DNA of 45,633 nt, taken from Pseudomonadota bacterium. Its GTDB lineage: Bacteria; Pseudomonadota; Gammaproteobacteria; Halothiobacillales; Halothiobacillaceae. Under the pieces are notes generated by a model. It saw nothing but the letters and a program-made list of their open reading frames with translations. It did no database searches and was not told the DNA's origin. Made by a program: the position numbers and the translations under genes. Positions within the stretch are counted from its first letter, which is position 1. The number at the start of each line of letters is the position of its first letter. Location: the NCBI GenBank assembly GCA_021801265.1, contig JAJYYE010000007.1, forward strand, positions 1 through 45,633, in the 5' to 3' direction. Positions 25,568-34,719 of the stretch are shown piece by piece.

Positions 25568-26089
25568 TTACGGTAAAACTTGGCTTAAGCCATGGTAATT
25601 TCGCTGATAATAAATTAAGCATTGGCCGTTGTTATTATGGTTGATTTCTTGAACTTGGCACAATAAAACATCATGGCTTCCCGCTTGGACTTGTTCCACA
25701 ATTATGCAGTCAAAGCTTATCAGTGCATCTTTTAGTACCGGTGCCCCCGTGACAGATGTAAACCAACTCGTCGCATTAAACCGATCATCCATGCTGAATT
25801 TTCCTCCGAATAAATCTGAAAGTGATCTAAGTTCTGGGCTTAGGGTATTAACACATAAATTATCATGGGTATTAAATGTTTTATATACCGAGGCATTGCG
25901 GTTTAAACACACCAGGAGTGTGGGTGGCTCATCACTGACGCTACACACCGCTGTCGCGGTAAAGCCGGCGCGCCCCATAGGGCCATCGGTGGTTACAATG
26001 TTCACAGCGGCTGCCAATGATGACATGGCCTCTCGATAGCGCTGTTTACTCAATGGCACGCGGGTTTTGTGTGATATGAGGGTATTCAT
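25568..26089 (-). CDS. rutF: Flavin reductase RutF
   Basis: The 173-aa NAD(P)H:flavin oxidoreductase supplies reduced FMN to RutA. It has the family strands AMSSLAAAVNIVTTDG, AGFTATAVCSVSDEPPTLLVCLN and NLCVNTLS. It is the last gene of the rutABCDEF series, 16 bp after rutE, and is convergent with codA. Confidence 0.92.
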   Translation of the reverse strand: MNTLISHKTRVPLSKQRYREAMSSLAAAVNIVTTDGPMGRAGFTATAVCSVSDEPPTLLVCLNRNASVYKTFNTHDNLCVNTLSPELRSLSDLFGGKFSMDDRFNATSWFTSVTGAPVLKDALISFDCIIVEQVQAGSHDVLLCQVQEINHNNNGQCLIYYQRNYHGLSQVLP

Positions 26090-26105
26090 GTTTGGGGCGC
26101 TCCAT

Positions 26106-26699
26106 TCAAATTAATTGGCAAGCTTTGGCGAATGAAAGCCTGGGTAAACGATGGTGTAGCGTGACTTTATTTCCATAGCCTAAATTAATCAGTAAATTCG
26201 ATTTCCAAGTGCTGTTATTTAAGAACTCTTTATCGATGGCTTTGTTATCAAAACCCGACATTGGGCCAGTATCTAAACCGAGGCTCCGTGCGGCCATAAT
26301 AAAATAACCCGCTTGAAGTGTGCTATTTCTAAACGCGGTTTCAAAACTGATATCGTCGGGGCTCCCCGTAAACCAGATTTTAGCCTCTGCATAGGGGAAT
26401 AATTCGGGTAATTCGTGATAAAACTCGCTGTCATAGGCAACAATCACAGTGACGGGCGCGGATAAGGTTTTTTCAATATTACCCTTGGAGAGATAAGGCA
26501 TGAGCCGAGCTTTAGCGGCCCGGCTTTGAATAAATACAAATCGCCCGGCACTACAATTGGCCGATGTAGGCTCAAGGCGGGTAAGGTCATACAACTGATG
26601 CAGCACCACATCGCTGATGGGTTCATCTCGCCATCCACTGTAGGTTCTCGCTTGGGTAAAGAGTTGCGCTAGTGCGTTTTCATTCAATGCCGGGGTCAT
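26106..26699 (-). CDS. rutE: Malonic semialdehyde reductase RutE
   Basis: I start at ATG 26699 ([10 protein letters not shown], 197 aa), matching the E. coli RutE length of 196. It is a nitroreductase-fold enzyme with [42 protein letters not shown] and [12 protein letters not shown], near-identical landmarks to E. coli RutE. It reduces toxic malonic semialdehyde from uracil breakdown to 3-hydroxypropionate. A YdfG-like dehydrogenase with the same possible job lies at 35.7 kb. Confidence 0.95.
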   Translation of the reverse strand: MTPALNENALAQLFTQARTYSGWRDEPISDVVLHQLYDLTRLEPTSANCSAGRFVFIQSRAAKARLMPYLSKGNIEKTLSAPVTVIVAYDSEFYHELPELFPYAEAKIWFTGSPDDISFETAFRNSTLQAGYFIMAARSLGLDTGPMSGFDNKAIDKEFLNNSTWKSNLLINLGYGNKVTLHHRLPRLSFAKACQLI

Positions 26700-26700
26700 T

Positions 26701-27516
26701 TTAATGGCTCTCAATTTCTACAGGGTGGGTCGATTGTTGGTGTGATTTAAGGTGCGTTTTGAGTAACGCATTGATGTGGGGTGCCTCTGAGATACTAGAG
26801 GCGTGGCCGCCGTGTTCCACCATTTCAAGGGTTGAATCGGGCAGGGCATCATAAAGCTGCTGTGAGCAATGCCAAGGGATGAGGTGATCATCGCGGTTGG
26901 CGATAAGTAATACGGGAACGTGAATTTGATGTAAATAATCTCGGGCATCAAATCTAAGGAGCGCATCAATACGTTTTAGTACGTTGTCTGGATTGGGGAA
27001 ATGACGCAGGGCGCGTGCATCTTCCGCAATTAAGCGGGTCTCGTTGACCGCAATCCAGTCCGGCGAATAAAGGAATAGTGACTGCGCTTCAACATAGGCC
27101 GCAGGGCCAATCAGGGTGAGTATTTTTTTTCGCACGGAAAAACAGCGAGCCGTGTGTGCATTGGGCGCTGCCCAGGCGTTGATTAAAATCATGCTTTGAA
27201 CGGTTTGCGGGAAGCGTTTGGCTAACTCAAGCGCAATCAAGCCACCAAGCGCATGGCCAATGATGTGGTAGCGTGTAATAGATAGGCTATCAAGCGCTTG
27301 GGCTAACTCATAAGCCATATCGGTAATGCTGTAATCTTCGGGGAGCACTGCCGGACTTGCCCCCATGCCCAAATGGTCGTACACCACCACACGATAATCT
27401 GAAACAAGCGCATCAAGTTGCGGTTCCCAGAAGTGAGCAAGCCCACCCAGCCCAGAGCTCAGCACCACCGTGGGTGCATTAGGTGTTTGTACACCGAGTA
27501 TTTCAATCGATAGCAT
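26701..27516 (-). CDS. rutD: Alpha/beta-hydrolase-fold protein RutD
   Basis: The 271-aa protein is the RutD subunit that speeds aminoacrylate/carbamate hydrolysis. It has [31 protein letters not shown] and [10 protein letters not shown], all matching E. coli RutD. The nucleophile elbow reads GHALGG, with Ala where true hydrolases have Ser. E. coli RutD has the same change (GHALGA), so this is a family trait and not decay. The catalytic His region HGGHASS is kept. Confidence 0.93.
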   Translation of the reverse strand: MLSIEILGVQTPNAPTVVLSSGLGGLAHFWEPQLDALVSDYRVVVYDHLGMGASPAVLPEDYSITDMAYELAQALDSLSITRYHIIGHALGGLIALELAKRFPQTVQSMILINAWAAPNAHTARCFSVRKKILTLIGPAAYVEAQSLFLYSPDWIAVNETRLIAEDARALRHFPNPDNVLKRIDALLRFDARDYLHQIHVPVLLIANRDDHLIPWHCSQQLYDALPDSTLEMVEHGGHASSISEAPHINALLKTHLKSHQQSTHPVEIESH

Positions 27517-27554
27517 GAGAAAACCGCCTTCAACAGGTGTGTAGCGTGGGTGAA

Positions 27555-27944
27555 TCAGGCTTTGCTTATGTGCGCAATACTGGCAATTTCAACCAGTGCA
27601 TCGGGTTTAACAAGCCCGCACTGGATGCAATAACGCGCCGGTTTTTCGCCCGCAAAGTATTCGGCATACACAAGATTTATCGCGGCATAATCACTCCAAT
27701 CGCGCAGCATAATCATATTGAAGGTGATATCGTCTAGCGTGCCGCCAGCAGTTTTTACGACTTTTTTGATTGTTTCAAGCACATGGCGGGTTTGGGCGCT
27801 GGCATCGTTGAGGTGTACCACATTGTTGTCTTGATCGAATGGCAGGGTGCCTGACACATATAAAACGCCATCGGCCATTGATCCTGGTACATAAGGCGCG
27901 AGGGGTTTGCCGCTGCCGGCGGGAATAATTGATTGCTTAGGCAC
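27555..27944 (-). CDS. rutC: Aminoacrylate deaminase RutC (RidA family)
   Basis: I use the GTG start at 27944 ([12 protein letters not shown]) because AAGGAGACA lies just upstream and it gives 129 aa, against 128 in E. coli. The longer reading from upstream would overlap rutB far more. It has the RidA signature [19 protein letters not shown] and Gly-rich [11 protein letters not shown]. It deaminates 3-aminoacrylate. It overlaps the rutB end by 8 nt. Confidence 0.94.
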   Translation of the reverse strand: MPKQSIIPAGSGKPLAPYVPGSMADGVLYVSGTLPFDQDNNVVHLNDASAQTRHVLETIKKVVKTAGGTLDDITFNMIMLRDWSDYAAINLVYAEYFAGEKPARYCIQCGLVKPDALVEIASIAHISKA

Positions 27945-28695
27945 GAGCTGTCTCCTTGTTGAGGGTGGGGGTAAAGGCAGTACAAAATTCATCAACTGAA
28001 CTCACCCAGCCAAAAAATGTTTCGATGTTATAGAGCGCGGCTTGCTGGATGAATTCGGGGCCAGCCTGATGGGTGGCATCGGCTAACACCACGCCGAAAT
28101 ATTCCAGAAAAAAGCCATCGCGCAGGGTGGATTCAACACACACATTGGTGGCAATGCCGGTGAAAACGAGAGTACGAATGCCCCGACTGCGCAGCATGCT
28201 ATCGAGTGGCGTATTGAAAAACCCACTGTAGCGCGGTTTTGGTACGACTAAATCTTGAGGTTGGGGTACAAGGGCATCAACTAAATCGTAATCCCAAGTA
28301 CCTTTTGCCAGCAAAGTCCCCATTAATTCGGGGTTTTTGCGCATGGTTTTCATGGCATTGGATTTGTACCAATTAGGCGAACCCGGCCCGCCTGCTTCGG
28401 TGTACGCCACATCCCAGCCATTTTGTAAGAAAATGATCTGCATACCCGCCTGGCGCGCGGTGGTAATGGCTTTGTTGATGGAATCAATCACAAGGTTCGT
28501 TTGGGACACATCAAAGCCTGCACGATCCAAGTAGCCGCAGGGGGATGCGTAGGCATTTTGCATGTCCACAACAATAAGTGCCGTTTCGCTGACCTTCATT
28601 CGGAGCGGTTCTGGGCGTGCGGCTAAAAGAATGGGCGAATCGGATCGATCAAGTAAGTAGCCTGATGCGTTTTTTTCGGTAGTGCGGTTCATCAT
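27937..28695 (-). CDS. rutB: Ureidoacrylate amidohydrolase RutB
   Basis: The 252-aa isochorismatase-fold cysteine hydrolase releases carbamate and ammonia from (peroxy)ureidoacrylate. It has the catalytic Asp in VVDMQNAY, Lys in VPKPRYSGF and Cys in [11 protein letters not shown]. The long N-terminal stretch and [16 protein letters not shown] segment match RutB. ATG 28695 overlaps the rutA stop (ATGATG). It is the third isochorismatase-type hydrolase in the window, with the two near 39 and 41 kb. Confidence 0.94.
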   Translation of the reverse strand: MMNRTTEKNASGYLLDRSDSPILLAARPEPLRMKVSETALIVVDMQNAYASPCGYLDRAGFDVSQTNLVIDSINKAITTARQAGMQIIFLQNGWDVAYTEAGGPGSPNWYKSNAMKTMRKNPELMGTLLAKGTWDYDLVDALVPQPQDLVVPKPRYSGFFNTPLDSMLRSRGIRTLVFTGIATNVCVESTLRDGFFLEYFGVVLADATHQAGPEFIQQAALYNIETFFGWVSSVDEFCTAFTPTLNKETARA

Positions 28696-29780
28696 GCCCG
28701 CTCTGCCGTGCCGAGAAGATGCGCGCGTGATTTCATCAAGGGTTGGATTTTTTGTCCGAAATCGTCCATCCCACGGATGAAATCATCAAATACCAGCATG
28801 ACGCCACTTGTCCCCGTCACTTCTGCGACCTCATCCAGCATTTTAGCGATGGTTGCAAAGGATCCGACCAAGGTGCCCATGTTGATGTTGACAGCTGAGG
28901 TCGGGTCAGCCATTTGACGAACATTGGTATCTGATTTGGATTTTGTATCCGCCGCCGCTTGCTCACCAAGCCAAGCGATGGCCGCTTCATCGGCGCCAGC
29001 CTTGTAATATTCCCAGCGTTCGCGCGCAGCCGCATCGGTTTGTGCGGCTATGACCATGAATAAAACACAGGCGGTGACATCCCGACCAGACTGCGCTGTC
29101 GCCTTCATGAGCCGCTCTACCGTGGGCGCGAAGGCTTGGGGGGTATTGACACCGCGACCGAAACAAAAATTGTAGTCCGCATATTGAGCGGTAAACGCCA
29201 TACCTGCTTCGCTTTGCCCTGCACAGATCAATTTCATGTCCGCTTGGGGTTTTGGGCTGACCCGACAATCTTCCATCGTGAAATAGTCGCCTTTGAGATC
29301 GCAATGACCAGTCGACCAGAGATCACGCAAAACTTGCGCGTATTCACCGAGATAATCGTAGCGGGAGGCAAAAAAATCATCACCTGGCCATAGCCCCATT
29401 TGGCTATATTCGGGTTTTTGCCAGCCGGTAACCAAATTCACGCCGAATCGGCCGTTTGAGATTGAATCGATAGTCGAGGCCATTCGCGCCACGATTGCGG
29501 GTGGGATGGTTAATGTCGCTACCGTACCAAAGAGTTGGATTCGTTCAGTTACAGCGGCAAGGCCGGCCATCAAGGTAAAAGACTCTAGGTTGTGTTCCCA
29601 GAATTCCGTTTCACCGCCAAAACCCCGCAATTTGATCATTGATAAAGCAAAATCGAAACCGTAGTGTTCTGCTTTTTGAACAATCGTTTTATTGAGTTCG
29701 AAGGTCGGCATGTATTGGGGAGCGTTTTTTGAAATGAGCCACCCGTTGTTGCCGATGGGGATAAAAACGCCGATATTCAT
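28692..29780 (-). CDS. rutA: Pyrimidine monooxygenase RutA
   Basis: The 362-aa luciferase-like flavin monooxygenase opens the uracil ring between N3 and C4 with FMNH2 and O2. Length (E. coli ~363) and motifs fit: [14 protein letters not shown] at the N terminus, [42 protein letters not shown] and [19 protein letters not shown]. It is the first gene of the rut operon. Its promoter region is described separately and includes a sigma-54 element. Confidence 0.96.
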   Translation of the reverse strand: MNIGVFIPIGNNGWLISKNAPQYMPTFELNKTIVQKAEHYGFDFALSMIKLRGFGGETEFWEHNLESFTLMAGLAAVTERIQLFGTVATLTIPPAIVARMASTIDSISNGRFGVNLVTGWQKPEYSQMGLWPGDDFFASRYDYLGEYAQVLRDLWSTGHCDLKGDYFTMEDCRVSPKPQADMKLICAGQSEAGMAFTAQYADYNFCFGRGVNTPQAFAPTVERLMKATAQSGRDVTACVLFMVIAAQTDAAARERWEYYKAGADEAAIAWLGEQAAADTKSKSDTNVRQMADPTSAVNINMGTLVGSFATIAKMLDEVAEVTGTSGVMLVFDDFIRGMDDFGQKIQPLMKSRAHLLGTAERA

Positions 29781-29839
29781 GGTTTTTGCCTCGTAGTCTT
29801 GATATGAGTTGCGTAATCGAAACCCTTTGAAGTAAATAA

Positions 29840-29855
29840 TGCAATGGTTGTGCCA
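29840..29855 (-). promoter_or_regulatory. Sigma-54 promoter of rutABCDEF
   Basis: The minus strand reads TTGGCACAACCATTGCAT around 29856-29839, an almost exact match to the TGGCAC-N5-TTGCW consensus. GG (29854-29853) and GC (29842-29841) are separated by 10 nt. Transcription should start near 29829, ~50 nt before the rutA ATG. In E. coli rut transcription is also under nitrogen (NtrC) control. Confidence 0.85.
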
Positions 29856-29906
29856 ATAAATTAAATTCTATTTAATCAATGGCTTGTTTATTTTAATGGT
29901 TTTATT

Positions 29907-29922
29907 TTTACCAAATGGTCTA
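29907..29922. promoter_or_regulatory. RutR operator
   Basis: TTTACCAAATGGTCTA matches the E. coli RutR site TTGACCA-N2-TGGTCAA at 12 of 14 defined bases. It lies between the sigma-54 promoter and the NtrC-like sites, in the rutA/rutR divergent region. Bound RutR, released by uracil, could block activation loops or control its own promoter. Confidence 0.75.
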
Positions 29923-29929
29923 TATCGGA

Positions 29930-29944
29930 GCACTTAGTTTGTGC
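29930..29944. promoter_or_regulatory. NtrC-like enhancer site 1
   Basis: GCACTTAGTTTGTGC has the GCAC-N7-GTGC form of an NtrC binding site. Its centre (29937) is ~108 bp upstream of the predicted rutA start, a normal enhancer distance. Confidence 0.65.
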
Positions 29945-29949
29945 GGCTG

Positions 29950-29964
29950 GAGCCAAATTGGTGC
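29950..29964. promoter_or_regulatory. NtrC-like enhancer site 2
   Basis: GAGCCAAATTGGTGC fits the GCACCA-N3-TGGTGC consensus except at positions 2-3. Its centre is 20 bp (two helical turns) from site 1, so both dimers would face the same side of the helix. Confidence 0.6.
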
Positions 29965-30047
29965 AACTCATGGGTAAGTGACAGCAGCCTGTAAAATGCT
30001 CCATGATGAAGCCACTTCCCTGAAACTGACCTTCAATTGGAGACTGT

Positions 30048-30749
30048 GTGACCGTGAGAAAATTACGCTCTAAGCGAGATGCCACCCTTGATAGCCCGAT
30101 AAAATCACGTCGCGTCGCAACTGACGTGGCAAAAGAGCGCCGACTTCGTCAAATTGAGCTTAAACGCGGCGCGATCATGGACGCGGCTTTGGATGTTTTT
30201 TCTCGTTATGGTGTGCATGGCACGAGTTTGGATCAGGTGGCAATTCAGGCCGATGTCTCTAAAACGAATCTTCTCTATTACTTTCCTTCGAAAGAGGCGC
30301 TATATGTCAATGTATTGCGCCAACTTCTAGAGGTTTGGCTTAAACCCTTACAATCTTTTAGTGTCGAGCAAGACCCCATCGAGGCAATTGCTGAATACAT
30401 CCGAGTCAAACTCACGTTATCGCGCGATCATCCGGCAGAATCTCGATTGTTTTGTTTGGAAATCGTGCAGGGCGCACCATTGCTACTCACGGAGTTGCAG
30501 CAGCCCTTGCACGATATTGTCCAAAACAAAGTGGCCGTGATTCGGGCGTGGGTTCAGGAAGGAAAACTGGCCTCTGTTGATCCCTATCATCTGATTTTTT
30601 CACTTTGGGCTGTCACGCAGCATTACGCAGATTTTCGGGCGCAAGTTGAAGCCGTATCGGGTAAAACGCTAGACGACCCTGAATTTTTTGCTGAAACTTT
30701 ACAAAACCTACAGGATTTGATTTTAAACGGGATCCGTCCACGCAGTTGA
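30048..30749 (+). CDS. rutR: TetR-family repressor RutR
   Basis: The product is 233 aa from GTG 30048, longer than E. coli RutR by a basic N-terminal extension (residues 1-~38). The TetR DNA-binding domain follows (IMDAALDVFSRYGVHGTSLDQVAIQADVSKTNLLYYFPSKEALY), nearly identical in its recognition region to E. coli RutR. The ligand domain has AVTQHYADFRAQVEAVSGK, typical of RutR, which binds uracil and thymine. It is divergent from rutA and followed by the set-2 importer. Confidence 0.94.
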   Translation: MTVRKLRSKRDATLDSPIKSRRVATDVAKERRLRQIELKRGAIMDAALDVFSRYGVHGTSLDQVAIQADVSKTNLLYYFPSKEALYVNVLRQLLEVWLKPLQSFSVEQDPIEAIAEYIRVKLTLSRDHPAESRLFCLEIVQGAPLLLTELQQPLHDIVQNKVAVIRAWVQEGKLASVDPYHLIFSLWAVTQHYADFRAQVEAVSGKTLDDPEFFAETLQNLQDLILNGIRPRS

Positions 30750-30757
30750 ATCTGTTC

Positions 30758-30782
30758 AATTGCCCTCTTTTCGGGCTTAATT
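30758..30782 (+). terminator. Possible weak terminator after rutR
   Basis: AATTGCCC/GGGCttAATT forms an eight-pair stem with a 2-nt bulge around a 7-nt loop, followed by TTTG only. It starts 8 bp after the rutR stop. With a separate promoter downstream it may split rutR from the importer genes. Confidence 0.35.
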
Positions 30783-30871
30783 TGCGCACCAAGTGCTCTA
30801 AAACAGACCATTTAATAAAAATAAATCCCCGGTATTTTTGTAACAAATTGTTTTTTATGAATAAAATTTCA

Positions 30872-30887
30872 TGGCATGCTTGATGCT
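30872..30887 (+). promoter_or_regulatory. Sigma-54-type promoter of the set-2 importer
   Basis: TGGCATGCTTGATGCT has GG (30873-30874) and GC (30885-30886) spaced by 10 nt and matches TGGCAY-N5-wTGCW. The start would be near 30898, ~100 nt before the binding-protein ATG. No clear NtrC site is visible nearby; the two sites at rutA are ~940 bp away. Confidence 0.62.
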
Positions 30888-30999
30888 TTGTTTTTTCGTG
30901 TGAAATCTAGGCATTCGCACTGATCTCCACCTGAGTTTGCGGTTTTAACAAGTTGATACTCAATATATTTCTTAAAAAATTTTAGCGGAGATTTGCTCA

Positions 31000-32103
31000 A
31001 TGAAGACAGTCATGAAAACATTCGCGGCAGGTATGCTCGGCGTTTATGCTCTGGTTAACGTTACCCAGCCAACTTATGCCGATGACGAGGGTTTAACAAT
31101 CCAAGGACCGCCTAAAATTGCCATGCTGTATATCAGTCCGCGTAATGATGGGGGGTGGACACAAGCCTTCGATGAAGCACGTCAAAAACTGGAAGTTCAG
31201 CTTGGGCAAAAAATTCAGTTTGTAGAAAATGTGCCCGAATCGGCATCGGCAATCCGCCCAGTCGTCGAGCGCCTCATCCAGCGAGGCAGTAATATCATCA
31301 TTGGTACCGCCTTTGGATACTCCGATACGTTTAAAGACTTAGCCGCAAAATATCCGCATGTGGCTTTTTTAAATGGTTCCGGCACGACCAATTCCAAAAA
31401 TCTCCTTTCATTTTATGGCCGAACTTATGAAAGCCAGTATTTATGCGGCATGGCGGCAGGCGCGGTATCTAAAACGGGCAAGCTGGGGTTTGTCGCTGCC
31501 AATCCATTTGGCCAGGTGAATTGGACAATTAATGCCTACGAACTCGGGGCACAACAAATTAACCCGAAAGCTACCGTTACCGTGATTTATACCGGCGCCT
31601 GGAACGATCCCATCAAAGAGCGCGCCGCTACCATGGCTTTAATTGACCAAGGCGCGGACGTTATTGGTCAGCATGTCGATAGCCCTACGCCGCAAATCGT
31701 CGCGCAAGAGCGTGGGGTATATGGCACGGGTTACCACCGAGACATGCGTGAGTTTGCCCCCAAAGCGACCGTGTGCTCATCAGTTTGGGTTTGGGATCGT
31801 TTCCTAGCCGTTGAATTGAAAAAAATCATGGCCGGCCACTGGAAACCCTTACCACAAGGCGCATTATTGTCGATGCAGCAAGGTGGTACTGATATTGCTT
31901 GTTGCAGCAGTGCCGTACCCCCGGCTGATGTCACCAAAATTATGGCCATGCGAACTGAGCTAATGGAAGGTAAAAAACAGATTTACGAAGGCCCTATGTC
32001 GGATGGTAAAGGCGTTGTGCAAATTCCTGTGGGGGCGGTGTTGCCTGATGACAAACTCTGGAAAATGGAGTGGTTTGTTAAAGGCGTGATTACCCAGCAA
32101 TGA
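31000..32103 (+). CDS. BMP-family nucleobase binding protein, set 2
   Basis: The 367-aa periplasmic binding protein has a Sec signal peptide (MKTVMKTFAAGMLGVYALVNVTQPTYA). It has BMP (PF02608) motifs: KIAMLYISPRNDGGWTQAFDEA, GTAFGYSDTFKDLAAKYPHVAFLNGSG, YLCGMAAGAVSKTGKLGFVAANPFGQV and GADVIGQHVDSPTPQ. BMP proteins bind nucleosides or bases. Its place directly after rutR suggests uracil or thymine as ligand. The stop overlaps the ATPase start as ATGA. Confidence 0.93.
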   Translation: MKTVMKTFAAGMLGVYALVNVTQPTYADDEGLTIQGPPKIAMLYISPRNDGGWTQAFDEARQKLEVQLGQKIQFVENVPESASAIRPVVERLIQRGSNIIIGTAFGYSDTFKDLAAKYPHVAFLNGSGTTNSKNLLSFYGRTYESQYLCGMAAGAVSKTGKLGFVAANPFGQVNWTINAYELGAQQINPKATVTVIYTGAWNDPIKERAATMALIDQGADVIGQHVDSPTPQIVAQERGVYGTGYHRDMREFAPKATVCSSVWVWDRFLAVELKKIMAGHWKPLPQGALLSMQQGGTDIACCSSAVPPADVTKIMAMRTELMEGKKQIYEGPMSDGKGVVQIPVGAVLPDDKLWKMEWFVKGVITQQ

Positions 32104-33632
32104 GCCTCAAAAACGCGCTTCAGCTCGACCGCGTCAGCAAAAGCTTTGATGGTTTTAAAGCCCTAAGCGATGCGTCATTTACGGCGCGTTGGGGCGAGGT
32201 TCATGCCTTGCTCGGTGAAAATGGCGCAGGAAAATCATCGTTGATGAATATCGCAGCAGGACTCTATGCTCCTGAAGCGGGGGCGTTATTCATTGATGAT
32301 AATCCCGTGCGTTTGACAGGCCCGCGTGATGCTATGCGCCAAGGGATCGGCATGGTGCATCAGCATTTTAAACTTGTCAGCCCATTTACGGTTGCGCAGA
32401 ACATTCTGCTCAGCATGAATCAGAGCGCTTTGCGTGGGTTTTATGACCATAAGCTAGCAAAAGTTTCCCAAGCAATCAGCCAAAAATCTGAAGAATTAGG
32501 TTTTGGTATCGACCCCAGGACCCGTACTGACCGCTTATCGGTTGCCGAACAGCAGCGAGTAGAAATTCTCAAGGTGCTCTTGGCGGGTGCCAAGATTCTC
32601 ATCCTTGATGAGCCGACGGCGGTGCTCACCGATGATGAGTCCAATCGATTGCTAACGACGGTTAAAGCCCTCGCAACTCGGGGAGCCGCCGTCATTTTAG
32701 TTACCCACAAAATGCATGATGTGATGCGTTACGCCGATCAAGTCACGATTATGCGGGGGGGTAAAACTGTGGCGACGTTAGCGCCACAATCGGTTGATTT
32801 GTCTAAATTAGTTAAACTGACTGTCGGTGATACGGATAGTGCCCGGAGCGTTAGCGAGCCGCATATTCGAGGTGCTGCACGGTTGGTTATTACCGATTTA
32901 TCTTCTGCCCAGACAACGACTCAGGCATCGAATGGTGTGTTGCGCGGGGTTAATTTAACGCTACACAGTGGCGAGATTTATGGCATCGCTGGGGTGGGCG
33001 GCAATGGCCAAACTGAACTTGCCAATGCTTTAATGGGCTTTGGTGCCCCAACTTGTGGCGATATGTTACTTGATGGGCAAACGCAGCTTCAGAGTCTCAC
33101 CCCCACCGAGCGGCGGGCGCAAGGTATCGCCGCAATTCCCGCAGATCGCTATGGTGCCGCCTTGGCTGCGCCGCTTTCGGTGGCCGATAACTATGCGATG
33201 GGGCAAATTCATAGCGGTCGGTACGGTTCGTTCGGGTGGCTTAATTCTCGCAAGATTGCCGCTGACACCACCAAAGCCATTGAGGCGTTTGATGTGCAGG
33301 GTGTGCGTTCAATACACCAAAAAGCGGCGTTATTATCGGGGGGCAATGCCCAAAAACTGGTAATCGCGCGGGAATTTAATCATCCCCCCGCTATCGTTTT
33401 TGCGCACAGTCCAAGTCGTGGCTTGGATGTGCGCGCCATGGGCGCGATCCATGCGCGGCTCCACGCCGCCCGCGCAGCCGGTGCGGCGGTGCTGCTGATA
33501 AGTGAAGATTTGGACGAGGTATTAGCGCTGGCTGATCGCATTGGCGTGATGTCTTCAGGGCGCATTGTGGTTGAATTTAATCAACCGGCAGATCGACAGG
33601 CGATTGGCCAAGCCATGGTGCATCATGTTTAA
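32100..33632 (+). CDS. Nucleobase ABC importer ATPase, set 2
   Basis: The 510-aa protein fuses two nucleotide-binding domains. Domain 1 has [21 protein letters not shown] and LILDEPTAVLT. Domain 2 has GVGGNGQTEL and LSGGNAQKLVIAREF, with a degenerate Walker B (AHSPSRGLD). It starts 4 nt inside the binding-protein gene and ends 8 nt inside the permease gene. Confidence 0.92.
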   Translation: MSLKNALQLDRVSKSFDGFKALSDASFTARWGEVHALLGENGAGKSSLMNIAAGLYAPEAGALFIDDNPVRLTGPRDAMRQGIGMVHQHFKLVSPFTVAQNILLSMNQSALRGFYDHKLAKVSQAISQKSEELGFGIDPRTRTDRLSVAEQQRVEILKVLLAGAKILILDEPTAVLTDDESNRLLTTVKALATRGAAVILVTHKMHDVMRYADQVTIMRGGKTVATLAPQSVDLSKLVKLTVGDTDSARSVSEPHIRGAARLVITDLSSAQTTTQASNGVLRGVNLTLHSGEIYGIAGVGGNGQTELANALMGFGAPTCGDMLLDGQTQLQSLTPTERRAQGIAAIPADRYGAALAAPLSVADNYAMGQIHSGRYGSFGWLNSRKIAADTTKAIEAFDVQGVRSIHQKAALLSGGNAQKLVIAREFNHPPAIVFAHSPSRGLDVRAMGAIHARLHAARAAGAAVLLISEDLDEVLALADRIGVMSSGRIVVEFNQPADRQAIGQAMVHHV

Positions 33633-34716
33633 ACCGACTCGCTTTCAGCCTATATTTAGTCGGCGCTATGTGTTAGACGTTCGCCAGCAAATGCCCACTT
33701 GGATACAGGCGATGATTATCTCGTCGGCGCTTGTGTTTGGCCTGTTGATTTCAGCGTTAATTTTAGTTGCCGCAGGGGTTTCGGCATCTGACCTGTTCAA
33801 TGAATTTGTCTTATATACCTTATTTGATGGCCAAAGTTTACGTGCGGTTTTGTTCCAAGCCGCACCATTAATTGTTTTAGGGTTGGCTGGCGCATTGGCA
33901 TTTCGGGCGCGCTTTTGGAATCTTGGCCTTGAAGGTCAGATGATTTGGGGGGCGATTGCAGCTACTGCTGTTTCATTGTTTGAGATTGGGCCACCGTCGC
34001 TGCGCCTAGTTTTAATGTTCATCGCGGCCATTATCGGCGGGTTAATGTGGGCTTTGGTTCCGGTGCTATTAAAACTACATCTCAAGGTGAACGAGATTAT
34101 TTCGACACTAATGCTGAATTATATCGCAGTTAATTTTTTACTTTTTTTATTATATGGTAGCTGGAAAGATCCCCGCGATTCATTCCCTTATTCACCGCAA
34201 TTTAAAAGTTTTGAGCGCCTGCCGAATATTTTTGATGGGGTTAATTTAGCGATTCCTATTGCTTTAGTGATCGCATTACTGGTGCTATGGTTTACCCGTA
34301 TTTCACGAGCGGGTTTATATCTTCGCTTTGTTGACAGCAGTCCTGGAGTCGCTGCGGCTGTGGGTGTGCCTGTTCAGCGAGTCATTTTACTTACGGTCTT
34401 ATTTTCAGGCGCTTTGGCTGGGTTAGCCGGTTTTATGGTGTCGGCGGGACAAGAGGAGCGTTTAACTCATTCGTTTTATCTTGGCTATGGATTTTCGGGA
34501 ATTTTGATTGCTTTTTTAGCGCGCAATCAGCCCATTGCCGCAACGGTTGTGGCGGTATTGGTGGCGACATTGTTTGTGGGTGGCCGCAGTTTGCAGGTGT
34601 ATTACCAAATTCCTTTTTCGATGGTTCAATTGATTCAAGCCATTTTAGTGATTTGCGTTGCCTCATCCGATTTTTTTATCCGTTACCGCATTCGGCGGAT
34701 TCAAAGCGAGGCATAG
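33625..34716 (+). CDS. Nucleobase ABC importer permease 1, set 2
   Basis: I choose ATG 33625 (MFKPTRFQPIF, 363 aa), which overlaps the ATPase stop by 8 nt; a longer frame upstream is less likely. It has the BPD_transp_2 pattern PLIVLGLAGALAFRARFWNLGLEGQMIWGAI, LKVNEIISTLMLNYIAVNFLL and GYGFSGILIAFLARNQPIAA. About eight to nine helices are visible. It pairs with the next, shorter permease. Confidence 0.92.
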   Translation: MFKPTRFQPIFSRRYVLDVRQQMPTWIQAMIISSALVFGLLISALILVAAGVSASDLFNEFVLYTLFDGQSLRAVLFQAAPLIVLGLAGALAFRARFWNLGLEGQMIWGAIAATAVSLFEIGPPSLRLVLMFIAAIIGGLMWALVPVLLKLHLKVNEIISTLMLNYIAVNFLLFLLYGSWKDPRDSFPYSPQFKSFERLPNIFDGVNLAIPIALVIALLVLWFTRISRAGLYLRFVDSSPGVAAAVGVPVQRVILLTVLFSGALAGLAGFMVSAGQEERLTHSFYLGYGFSGILIAFLARNQPIAATVVAVLVATLFVGGRSLQVYYQIPFSMVQLIQAILVICVASSDFFIRYRIRRIQSEA

Positions 34717-34719
34717 GGT

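Noticed and set aside
26701-27516. Loss of the catalytic Ser in RutD as a sign of decay
   Set aside because: E. coli RutD has the same Ala in the GHALG elbow, so it is normal for the family.
30787-30797. GCACCAAGTGC dyad as an NtrC site
   Set aside because: The half-sites are separated by 3 nt instead of the 7 nt NtrC needs.
30804-30819. Possible second RutR operator before the set-2 importer
   Set aside because: Only the GACCA half-site is good; about 9 of 14 consensus bases match, too weak to list as a feature.
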